From: Methanomicrobiales archaeon
Lineage (GTDB): Archaea > Halobacteriota > Methanomicrobia > Methanomicrobiales > JACTUA01
Direction: 5' to 3'
Assembly: GCA_029907705.1 (NCBI GenBank)
Contig: JARYLJ010000019.1
Location: 1 to 39,814 of the forward strand
Length of the DNA stretch: 39,814 nucleotides
In this document: positions 33,038 through 39,814 of the stretch, in pieces
Layout of the letters: each line of letters opens with the position of its first letter
How positions within the stretch are numbered: position 1 is the stretch's first letter
The notes under the pieces: model-generated
The model's input: only the letters and a program-made list of their open reading frames with translations
Database searches by the model: none
Told to the model about the DNA's origin: nothing
Position numbers and translations under genes: made by a program

Positions 33038-33975
33038 CGGGGGAGACGCTTCATGTCCATTTTCTCGGCACCGCCGGTGCAATGCCATCCACCGCACGGA
33101 ACCCCCCATGTATCATGATCAGAAGGGGATCGGACACCCTCCTCTTCGACTGCGGCGAGGGTGCGCAGCAGCAGATGATGAGGGCAAAGACCGGGTTCGT
33201 CGTAGATGCGATCTTCATCACCCACTGGCATGCAGACCACTTCCTCGGGATCTTCGGTCTGCTCCAGACGCTCTCCTTCATGGGGAGGGTAGAACCTCTG
33301 GAGATATTCGGTCCGAGAGGATGCAGTGACTTCATCGTTTCTTTAAACCAGATAGGTCCATTGAGGCCTCGGTTTCCTATCGAAGGCAGGGATCTCTCGG
33401 CGGGAGACAGGGTGGAGTTCGGAGGCTACCATGTGGAGGCACTGCCGGCACAGCATAACACGCCCTGCCTCGGTTATCTGCTGAGAGAGGACGCACGTCC
33501 TGGAAGATTCGACAGAGAAAGGGCGATCGAACTTGGCGTCCCTCCCGGACCGCTCTTCGGGAGACTACAGAGGGGCGAGTGCGTCAGGATCGCGAGAGGT
33601 GATGCATGGATCGAGATCAGGCCACAGGACGTCCTGGGCCCGGAGAGACCGGGCCGGGCGATCGTTTACTCCGGCGACACGAGACCCTTTTTCACGCATT
33701 ATGGTCCCGCAGCATTGGAGCCGGACCTCCTGATACACGATGCGACATTCGATGACGGAGAGATCGAGCGTGCCAGAGAGGCATTTCATTCCACCGCAGG
33801 GGAGGCGGGTCAGGCCGCTGCATACCTTCAGGCGAAGATGCTCACACTGGTCCATATATCCTCGCGTTACACGACCACAGGCACGCATACGAGGGATGCA
33901 AGGAAGTATTTCCCGGGCGATGTGCGGACACCACAGGATCTGACGATGCTGGAGATCCATTTCAGGGATCGATGA
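33034..33975 (+). CDS. rnz: Ribonuclease Z, tRNA 3'-processing endonuclease
   Basis: This metallo-beta-lactamase fold nuclease of about 313 residues cuts the 3' trailer from pre-tRNA. The zinc motif is HWHADH at 64-69 (after VDAIFITH). The N-terminal LHVHFLGTAGAMPST and DCGEGAQQQMM are characteristic, as are the exosite-like segment around 160-210, IVYSGDTRP, DLLIHDATF and the terminal LVHISSRY. The start is TTG 33034: it makes a TTGA overlap with the preceding stop, has a GGGTGG Shine-Dalgarno, and begins at the family N-terminus; the frame is open further upstream but overlaps the isomerase gene. Confidence 0.96.
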   Translation: MTGETLHVHFLGTAGAMPSTARNPPCIMIRRGSDTLLFDCGEGAQQQMMRAKTGFVVDAIFITHWHADHFLGIFGLLQTLSFMGRVEPLEIFGPRGCSDFIVSLNQIGPLRPRFPIEGRDLSAGDRVEFGGYHVEALPAQHNTPCLGYLLREDARPGRFDRERAIELGVPPGPLFGRLQRGECVRIARGDAWIEIRPQDVLGPERPGRAIVYSGDTRPFFTHYGPAALEPDLLIHDATFDDGEIERAREAFHSTAGEAGQAAAYLQAKMLTLVHISSRYTTTGTHTRDARKYFPGDVRTPQDLTMLEIHFRDR

Positions 33976-34203
33976 GGCCGTATCGCTCAGGCATGCCAGA
34001 GGGTCAATAACTATACCTTGATAAAGACGATCGCCCATTTAATAACTGGATATCTTTCGTTTTATGGCTAAAAAGAGGGATAGGAGGAGAGGGTTTTCAT
34101 GCCATCACGCGCATTTTCTGTTTTGGCAAAGAATCAGCAGGCGAGAGTGCGTGGTTGGACCTGATCCAGGAGATTTGAAGATATTGGTGCCTGGAGGACG
34201 AGA

Positions 34204-36060
34204 ATGGAGAGGGAGATTATCGTATATCATCTGAGTGCGGGCTGCACGAATACCGAGGTCGAAGAGGGCAAGATATATATCGGGAGAGTTCAGGGTTTTG
34301 CCAATTTCGGTGTCTTCGTCCAGCTGAACGAGAGTGTAAAGGGGCTGGTGCACAGGACCAACCTGAAGAGGAGGCACAGCGAGCGGGATCCGATTCTGGT
34401 GAAGGTCATCTCGATCAGGAGCAATGGGAACATCGATCTCGAGGAGGTGACACCCTCCATATACCACACGGAGATGGTGGTGAAGAAAGCGGCGACGGTC
34501 AGTCTGAATGAACTGAGTCAGAATATCGGCAGAATGATCAGGATCGAGGGTGTCGTCTCCCAGATCAAGCAGACGGGTGGGCCCACGATCTTCATCGTCT
34601 CTGATGGGTCTGCGATCGCGAATGCCGCTGCTTTTGTGGAGGCCGGCGTCAGGGCGTACCCGGAGGTGCAGCTGGACGATGCGGTGAGAATCATAGGCGA
34701 GGTGATGACGCGGAACAACCAGGTACAGGTGGAGGTGTCTTCGCTCGCGGTACTTTCAGGGGAGGAGGCGGAAAAGGTTCATGGAATGGTGGATCAGGCC
34801 ATAGAGAGGCGCGCAGAACCCGCGGACCTTCCATTCCTTGTGGAGAGCGAGGTGCTGGAGAGATTGAGGCCCCAGATGCGCCTGGCGGCGAAGATTATCC
34901 GCCGGGCGATACTCGAATCTGTCCCCATCGTGATCCGCCACCATGCTGATGCGGATGGGATCTGCGCGGCGGTCGCACTGGAACAGGCGATCACCTCCAT
35001 CATCAGGGAGAATACCGGAGACTTCGAGGCAGAATATTTCATGGTGAAGAGATCCCCCTCAAAGGCACCTTTCTATGAACTGGAGGATATCACGAGGGAT
35101 CTGGACTACGCCCTGAAGGATGCGGTGAGGTACGGGCAGAAGATCCCCCTGATCGTCCTCGTCGACAATGGTTCGACCGAGGAGGACGAACCCTCGCTCC
35201 GGATCGCACGAACATTAGATCTGAAGGTCGTCGTTATCGATCATCATCACCCCGACGAGGTGATCGACCAGTTCCTGGTTGCACATGTGAATCCGTATCG
35301 TGCGGGCGGGGACTTCGGCATCACCACAGGCATGCTCGGAACGGAGATCGCACGGATGATCCATCCGGAGGTGACCGATCGCATCAGGCACCTTCCGGCC
35401 ATCTCGGCCGTCGGGGACAGGAGTGAGGCGAAAGAACGTGGACGGTATCTCGATCTCGTGAAGGCTGATTTCACCGAGGAGGAGTGCAAGGACATGGCAC
35501 TTGCTATCGATTATCAGCAGTTCTGGCTCAGGTTCAATGATGGGCGGGAGATCGTGAAGTATATCCTCAATATTGGCAACGAGAGGGAGAACCAGCGGGC
35601 TCTCGTCCGCATTCTCGTTCAGCAGGCGAACAGTGCAATCGAAGACCAGATGGCGGCACTGATGCCGCATGTGGTGACCAGAATACTGAAAAATGGTGCG
35701 ATGCTCTTCCTCTTCGATGTGGAGCTCTTCGCCCACAAATTCACCTTTCCACCGCCCGGCAAGACGTCAGGCGAAGTTCACGATCGCCTCTGCAGATTAC
35801 ACCCGGACAGAGCGGTGGTGAGCATCGGTTTCGGACCTGATTTCGCCGTGCTTAGATCGAGGGGCGTGCTGATGAATCTGCCGAAGATGGTGAGGGAGCT
35901 GCGGCAGGAGATCCTGGGCGGTGGTGTGAGCGGAGGGGGGCATCTTGTCGTGGGGAGTGTGAAGTTTGTGGAGGGGATGCGAGAGAAGGTGATCGAGGGC
36001 CTCATAACGAAGATCTCGGATGTACCCATCGAGGCGTCTTTCACGGGCCCCTGCCGCTGA
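34204..36060 (+). CDS. DHH-family phosphoesterase with N-terminal S1 and OB domains (RecJ-like)
   Basis: This 618-residue protein has three parts. An S1 domain (about 18-80, GKIYIGRVQGFANFGVFVQL, then GLVHRTNL) should bind RNA. An OB-fold (about 105-185, RIEGVVSQIKQTGGPTIFIV) follows. The DHH domain has HHADADG near 247 and the DHH motif as IDHHHPDEV near 345, and the C-terminal DHHA1 part has GGGVSGGGH near 572. This is the RecJ-like nuclease layout of euryarchaea, some members of which associate with the replication GINS complex or the ribosome; the S1 domain suggests an RNA substrate. A GGAGG Shine-Dalgarno lies 6 nt before the ATG. Confidence 0.92.
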   Translation: MEREIIVYHLSAGCTNTEVEEGKIYIGRVQGFANFGVFVQLNESVKGLVHRTNLKRRHSERDPILVKVISIRSNGNIDLEEVTPSIYHTEMVVKKAATVSLNELSQNIGRMIRIEGVVSQIKQTGGPTIFIVSDGSAIANAAAFVEAGVRAYPEVQLDDAVRIIGEVMTRNNQVQVEVSSLAVLSGEEAEKVHGMVDQAIERRAEPADLPFLVESEVLERLRPQMRLAAKIIRRAILESVPIVIRHHADADGICAAVALEQAITSIIRENTGDFEAEYFMVKRSPSKAPFYELEDITRDLDYALKDAVRYGQKIPLIVLVDNGSTEEDEPSLRIARTLDLKVVVIDHHHPDEVIDQFLVAHVNPYRAGGDFGITTGMLGTEIARMIHPEVTDRIRHLPAISAVGDRSEAKERGRYLDLVKADFTEEECKDMALAIDYQQFWLRFNDGREIVKYILNIGNERENQRALVRILVQQANSAIEDQMAALMPHVVTRILKNGAMLFLFDVELFAHKFTFPPPGKTSGEVHDRLCRLHPDRAVVSIGFGPDFAVLRSRGVLMNLPKMVRELRQEILGGGVSGGGHLVVGSVKFVEGMREKVIEGLITKISDVPIEASFTGPCR

Positions 36061-36373
36061 CCTCCCCGGGGGATGGGTATCGATTCGTGGCAATCACTCC
36101 CTTCATGCCGTAGCCTGTAACTTTCCGAGCCAGATCAGGTAGGGCATACCTCCCTGAATGCCCAGGAGAGTTCTTTTTCGCCATGCCATTGCCGCTCCGG
36201 CGCCCCTGATTCTCGTTCGGTATCCTGAGCGGATTCGCGAACACTGTAGCTGGAGGCCCCCATGGCTCTTTTCATGCGGTTAACCCGATTTGTATATGGG
36301 AGGGGTTGCCAGTGCAGCACGTATAGGGAGCAGCTCGCCCCAGAAAAGCAAGGTGATCGCGAAAGTTATGAGG

Positions 36374-36398
36374 ATGCCGTCCCCATGTCGGCATTTTC
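36374..36398 (+). terminator. Stem-loop followed by a short T tract
   Basis: ATGCCG pairs with CGGCAT across a 9-nt loop, with two possible G-U pairs extending the stem, then TTTT. It lies just upstream of the promoter of the HTH gene, which would insulate it from upstream transcription. Confidence 0.35.
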
Positions 36399-36418
36399 AG
36401 ATACTTCGCCTTAATAAA

Positions 36419-36433
36419 TAGTAATATATATTA
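36419..36433 (+). promoter_or_regulatory. TATA box of the small HTH gene
   Basis: GTAATATATATTATT includes the 12-bp palindrome TAATATATATTA at 36422-36433. It lies about 40 nt upstream of the ATG, giving a start site near 36452 and a short leader carrying GGGACAGG as a Shine-Dalgarno. Confidence 0.55.
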
Positions 36434-36468
36434 TTCTTGCGAGAACTAAAGGAATCAGGGACAGGCCT

Positions 36469-36720
36469 ATGTCTGTAAAGTCACGATTGAAGGAGAGTTA
36501 TTCGGAGACCCAGAGAAGGATCGTTCTTTATCTCTCTGACGGCATCATGAAAGGCAAGCATTATTTCAAATCAAAATATATCGCGAAGGATCTGGGCCTC
36601 TCCTCCAAGGAGGTCGGGACTAACCTGAGAATACTCGTGGAGACCTGCAGGGAGCTGAGGATCGTGCCATGGAGCTATTCGAACAGTACCACCTGGATGG
36701 TCCTCCCGAACACCTCCTGA
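36469..36720 (+). CDS. Small winged-helix protein of the archaeal DUF7123 type
   Basis: This 83-residue protein resembles a small archaeal family annotated DUF7123 in haloarchaea. It starts with a helix (ETQRRIVLYLSDG), then KGKHYFKSKYIAKDLGLSSKEVGTN, which has the look of a helix-turn-helix, then a wing ending SNSTTWMVLP. It has no ligand or metal motif, so it is probably a DNA-binding regulator or chromatin-linked protein. The family assignment rests on remembered patterns (YFKSKYIAKDLGLS, EVGTN, STTW). It has its own TATA box and is followed 26 nt later by a 63-residue gene. Confidence 0.8.
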   Translation: MSVKSRLKESYSETQRRIVLYLSDGIMKGKHYFKSKYIAKDLGLSSKEVGTNLRILVETCRELRIVPWSYSNSTTWMVLPNTS

Positions 36721-36746
36721 ATCATCGTCGTTGACGGGGTTGCATC

Positions 36747-36938
36747 ATGCCTGAAAGAATAGAGATTGAGGGAAGACTGGACTTCATTGCGAACGTGAAC
36801 GAATACAAGGACTGCCTGATGTCGCAGGACGAGACGCAGAAGAGGCCTGACTCCCTCTGGTTCAATATCGATGTCCCGAAGGGGCATGGATTCGTTGCAG
36901 GCGATACGGTCCGTGTGATCGTGGAAAAGGTGCGCTGA
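36747..36938 (+). CDS. 63-residue protein of unknown function
   Basis: This 63-residue protein has short beta-rich segments (RIEIEGRLDFIANV, DSLWFNIDVPKG, DTVRVIVEKVR) around a basic, polar linker and may form a small OB- or SH3-like barrel. I do not recognise its family. It follows the HTH gene by 26 nt and has no promoter of its own, so it is probably co-transcribed. Its even codon pattern and sharp start support a real gene. A weak GACGGGG lies upstream of the ATG. Confidence 0.72.
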   Translation: MPERIEIEGRLDFIANVNEYKDCLMSQDETQKRPDSLWFNIDVPKGHGFVAGDTVRVIVEKVR

Positions 36939-37644
36939 TCACCGTCTGGCGCCATCTGTTTCACAATAAAGTGGGTAGGATTCACGACGAAACCGTGAAA
37001 TATTCCTGTTTTGGGGCAATTCTCTCGATGAGCTGGACCTTTTGAGCAGTACACAGGGTTTGGATACGATGGTGCTCAGAAGACTGTATTTCGTCAAACT
37101 GCCGGATCAGAGTGAGCGTCCAAGAGGCGAATTAGATCAGGTCCCATCCCGGTGGTGACGACCTCTGGCAGAAACAATGGGGCCAGGAGGGCGATAGGAG
37201 GGCTGACGCATCGGTTCACCCTCGGTGGGGCATCGGAACCCGTACAGTAGGGCATGTTGCGTTCACGGCCATCTGTTCCGTCAGCGCCTGCGCTATTCAC
37301 GATATTTTCGATCCCGGAATGAGGATGATCCCTCTGTATCGCCTCAGGCTCTCCTTCACGAACGGGAGCAGGGGACCACTGTGGGAGAAGCAGCTCATCC
37401 AAAAAGAGTTCGGTATCGGTGGCATCCTGAAGCAGATCCGGTATCGTCCTCAAAAAATATGTGATATGCTGCGCTGATTCACAGGGATTTATGGGCAGCC
37501 CGAGGTGCATCGGCCCCAGGTAAGTATCGATCTGCTCGATCAGATCCACCGTACTCATATCTTCTCTGCTCGGATCAGGTGGAGCATTGTGTAACCGGAG
37601 AGGAAAGAACCGCATATTTTAAATCCAGAAGGATTCACATTCAG
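36939..37644. other. Gene-poor region with a possible decayed ORF
   Basis: Apart from the doubtful minus-strand frame listed separately, I see no gene in this 706-nt stretch. The right end carries the promoter of the lipoprotein gene: GCATATTTTAAATCC at about 37611-37625 lies 20-34 nt before its ATG. Confidence 0.35.
37094..37558 (-). pseudogene. Possible decayed gene or spurious open frame
   Basis: A minus-strand frame starting MSTVDLIEQIDTYLGPMHLG reads protein-like for about 65 residues, with HITYFLRTIPDLLQDATD as a plausible helix. After LLLPQ it becomes low-complexity and proline-rich, while a different frame becomes protein-like (LLPFVKESLRRYRGIILIPG, then a stop). That pattern would fit a frameshifted remnant, but no family is recognised and it may be chance. 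Confidence 0.2.
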
Positions 37645-38001
37645 ATGATGCGTATTAGAGGCAGCCCCCTCCTGATCCTCGTTATCCTGTTGCTCGGCGT
37701 TACCGCCGGTTGTGTCTCTGCATCTATCGGCCAGGTAAGGTATCACAATCAGACCCTGCTCATTCAGGCAACGAACGAAGATGTGACGCAACAGGCGGTC
37801 CTGCAGGTGACCGTCGATCAGATCAGGAACTTTCATCAGTACAATGTATTCAGAAGGGCGGATTTCATCGAATTCAAATCGGGAGCCGCTGAATACGGGA
37901 TCCCCGTGACGCTGGAGCCCGGCAACTACAAGGTCTATATCTACATCATCGTGGACGGCGACAGCAAGGCGCGTGTAATCAGGGATCTGACCGTCGAATG
38001 A
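37645..38001 (+). CDS. Small secreted lipoprotein of unknown function
   Basis: This 118-residue protein starts with a lipoprotein signal: a basic MMRIRG, a hydrophobic core LLILVILLLG and lipobox VTAGC with the lipidated cysteine at 23. The rest (about 24-118) has alternating strands (HNQTLLIQATNE, AVLQVTVDQIRN, YKVYIYIIVDG), suggesting a small beta-sandwich exposed outside the cell. I do not recognise the family. The frame is open upstream, but ATG 37645 begins at the signal peptide and follows a TATA box by about 25 nt. Its TGA overlaps the adenine deaminase ATG, an odd partner for a secreted protein. Confidence 0.82.
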   Translation: MMRIRGSPLLILVILLLGVTAGCVSASIGQVRYHNQTLLIQATNEDVTQQAVLQVTVDQIRNFHQYNVFRRADFIEFKSGAAEYGIPVTLEPGNYKVYIYIIVDGDSKARVIRDLTVE

Positions 38002-39668
38002 GGAGGAGATCCATCGCCGCACCAACGATAGGGGGGGGACCCCCGGATCTGGCCGTCCACAACTGCAACCTTTTCAACCCCTTCACCTGTTCGTGGGAGG
38101 AGGCATCGTTTGCCATCAGAGGTGGCCACATATGCTCGGTCGGGCATGTGAGCGCGAAGAGGACCCTCGATCTGAGGGGGGCACGCGTCACCCCGGGGTT
38201 CATCGACGCCCATGTCCATATCGAGAGCTCCCTTCTCACACCCGTGGAGTTCTCCCGTCTGGTGCTTCGTCGTGGTACCACGACGGTGGTGGCGGACCCG
38301 CACGAGATTGCGAATGTGCTGGGAGTCGAGGGGCTGGAATATATGCTGAAAGAGGGGAGGAGAGCCCCCCTGGATATTCTCTTCATGCTCCCCTCCTCTG
38401 TGCCCGCATCTCCAGAGGATCTGGGTGGCGCAGTGCTCGGCGCCCGCGATCTGATGAGGTTCAGAAGGAGGAGAGGGGTAATCGGACTGGGCGAGGTGAT
38501 GGACAGCGCCTCTCTCTTCAGGGGAGATCGGGATCTACTCGAGAAGATCGGACTCTTCGAAATCGTGGATGGTCATGCACCCCTGATGAGCGGTGAAGAC
38601 CTCGATGCCTACATAGGCGCAGGCATCCAGAGCGACCACGAATCCACCAGTGCAGAGGAGGCGGCGGAGAAGCTTGCGAAGGGGATGTTCATCTTCGCGC
38701 GGGAGGGGACAGCGGAGAAGAATCTCGGGGAGTTGATTCCCCTGATCCATGCATGCGCGATCTCCCGTTGGTGCTTTGCCACCGATGACAGGACGGCGAA
38801 GATGCTGCACCTCGAGGGTTCGGTGGACGACTGCATAAGGAAGGCGATCTCGTTCGGCTGCGAGCCTGAACTGGCCCTGAGAATGGCGACATTGTCGCCT
38901 GCAGAACGATTCGGCCTACATGATAGGGGTGCAATCACACCGGGAAGGCTCGCGGATTTCTGCGTACTCGGTGATGGAGAGGAGATCAGGCCGGTCAGGG
39001 TTTTCAGGAGGGGGAGGGAGATCACCGGGATCGCTTCTGTCAGACCGCGCATCGTTGTGCATAAGATCGATACAACGATCCCTTCACTGCATGACCTTTG
39101 CATAGTGGGGCATGGGCCGGCGCATGTCATAGGCCTCGTCAGGGGCCAGATCGTCACCGATCACCTCGTGCTGGATGTCGATGGGGAGGACCTTCCCGAT
39201 CCGGACGCCGATATCCTCAAATCGGTCGTCTGCAACCGTTACAAAGAGAATCGCTTCGGCATCGGACTGGTGAGGGGATTCGGCCTGGCGGGTGGTGCCA
39301 TTGCGAGCAGTGTCTCACACGACGCACATCATATCGTCGCCGTGGGAGCGGACGACCGTTCGATCAGATCAGCGATTTCTGAGGTGGTGAAGGCGAACGG
39401 CGGCATGGCCGTGGCAAACAGCAGCGGGGTCCATATCCTCCCGCTCGAATGTGCCGGCCTCATGTCTGGTCGGACCAGCGAGGAATTAATTCCCCTGCTC
39501 CAGGAACTCGAGGAGGAGGTGAGCAGGTTAAACGGTATACAGGACGCGTTCATGTACCTATCCTTCCTCGCACTCTCCGTCATCCCCCGTCTCAGAATCA
39601 CGGATGCGGGTCCCTTCGAGGTACTCTCGCGGAGGCATCTCCCTCTTTTTCTCGGTGCAGAGAGATAA
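37998..39668 (+). CDS. ade: Adenine deaminase
   Basis: This 556-residue amidohydrolase converts adenine to hypoxanthine and ammonia in purine salvage. The metal-binding DAHVHIESS has H72 and H74. VVADPHEIANV, the carboxylate-bearing GLGEVMD, GHAPLMSG, IQSDHESTS and FATDD follow in the usual order, and the C-terminal part (about 375-556) carries the second domain with FGLAGGAIASSVSHDAHHI. The length is normal for the family. Its ATG overlaps the lipoprotein stop (ATGA), so it depends on that gene's promoter and possibly on its translation. Confidence 0.97.
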   Translation: MRRRSIAAPTIGGGPPDLAVHNCNLFNPFTCSWEEASFAIRGGHICSVGHVSAKRTLDLRGARVTPGFIDAHVHIESSLLTPVEFSRLVLRRGTTTVVADPHEIANVLGVEGLEYMLKEGRRAPLDILFMLPSSVPASPEDLGGAVLGARDLMRFRRRRGVIGLGEVMDSASLFRGDRDLLEKIGLFEIVDGHAPLMSGEDLDAYIGAGIQSDHESTSAEEAAEKLAKGMFIFAREGTAEKNLGELIPLIHACAISRWCFATDDRTAKMLHLEGSVDDCIRKAISFGCEPELALRMATLSPAERFGLHDRGAITPGRLADFCVLGDGEEIRPVRVFRRGREITGIASVRPRIVVHKIDTTIPSLHDLCIVGHGPAHVIGLVRGQIVTDHLVLDVDGEDLPDPDADILKSVVCNRYKENRFGIGLVRGFGLAGGAIASSVSHDAHHIVAVGADDRSIRSAISEVVKANGGMAVANSSGVHILPLECAGLMSGRTSEELIPLLQELEEEVSRLNGIQDAFMYLSFLALSVIPRLRITDAGPFEVLSRRHLPLFLGAER

Positions 39669-39814
39669 TTGAACTTCCGGAACCATTGTTTACGTTTGCA
39701 CAGGGTGCCATTTTTACCACTCCATCGATCGATCTTGGATGGATTTCTGTTACGAACCGGATCGGCTGAAAGGGATACGCTCTCCTTTAGCGAGTATAGT
39801 ACACCATAGATTCG
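39669..39814. other. Non-coding right edge
   Basis: This 146-nt end holds no gene. TTTTACCACTCCAT at 39712-39725 matches a motif at 21063-21076. AAAGGGATACGCTCTCCTTT near 39770-39789 could form a small hairpin. Confidence 0.35.

Larger units (their letters stand above)
36061..36468. other. Intergenic region with a stem-loop
   Basis: No convincing gene lies in this 408-nt stretch; short open frames on the minus strand look like chance. A stem-loop at 36374-36394 (ATGCCG/CGGCAT, 9-nt loop) followed by TTTT resembles a terminator for read-through. The promoter of the next gene lies at the right end. Confidence 0.4.

Noticed and set aside
36041-36244. 67-codon minus-strand frame after the DHH gene
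   Set aside because: Short, antisense to the DHH 3' end, and without a family or promoter.
37555-38025. 156-codon minus-strand frame opposite the lipoprotein gene
   Set aside because: Shadow frame; the plus strand has a clear lipoprotein signal and coupling to ade.

Overview
The window is about 39.8 kb of a methanogenic euryarchaeon, most likely class Methanomicrobia and probably order Methanomicrobiales; the order is inferred from protein character, not tested. The evidence is the F420 biosynthesis genes cofE, cofC and cofG, the methanofuran gene mfnA, archaeal diphthamide and Sm-like genes, a Cdc48/VAT ATPase, archaeal-type FBP aldolase/phosphatase, and TATA-type promoters. No transposon, CRISPR array, tRNA or rRNA was seen. 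Genes are dense and operons tight, with many 4-nt ATGA or TTGA stop/start overlaps and an unusual number of TTG starts (smc, purC, the NrdG-like gene, rnz).

Layout. 0.4-5.1 kb (-): a coiled-coil protein, smc and scpA, a condensin operon. 5.2-8.9 kb (+): glyA, folD, a dihydropteroate synthase and cofE, linking one-carbon, pterin and F420 synthesis. cofC lies opposite and overlaps the 3' end of cofE by 87 nt. 9.6-12.2 kb (+): cofG runs into purC-purS-purQ. 12.4-13.1 kb: a PrsW-type membrane protease, preceded by an 18-bp tandem repeat and followed by about 0.84 kb without a convincing gene. 13.9-19.1 kb (-): ppsA-mfnA and then dph2 with a METTL5-like rRNA methyltransferase. serA is divergent from ppsA. 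20.75-21.4 kb is gene-poor and may hold an untranslated RNA. A small hypothetical gene follows. 22.0-23.8 kb (-): FBP aldolase/phosphatase, an LSm protein and a small winged-helix protein with a four-cysteine tail resembling TFE-beta/RPC39.

24.2-26.0 kb (+): a rubredoxin fused to a thiamine-diphosphate enzyme. 26.1-30.9 kb (-): a Cdc48-type AAA ATPase with a long C-terminal tail, a 5-formyltetrahydrofolate cyclo-ligase and thiC. An AT-rich divergent region with repeated elements separates thiC from a (+) operon: NrdG-like radical SAM activase, UPF0200 P-loop kinase-like protein, TIM-barrel isomerase and RNase Z. 34.2-36.1 kb: an S1-OB-DHH RecJ-like phosphoesterase. 36.5-36.9 kb: a small HTH protein paired with a 63-residue protein. 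37.6-39.7 kb: a small lipoprotein translationally coupled to adenine deaminase.

Most of the window is conserved central metabolism and information processing. The best places for something undescribed are the rubredoxin-ThDP fusion, the LSm/TFE-beta-like pair, the lipoprotein-adenine deaminase pair, and the repeat-bearing control regions.
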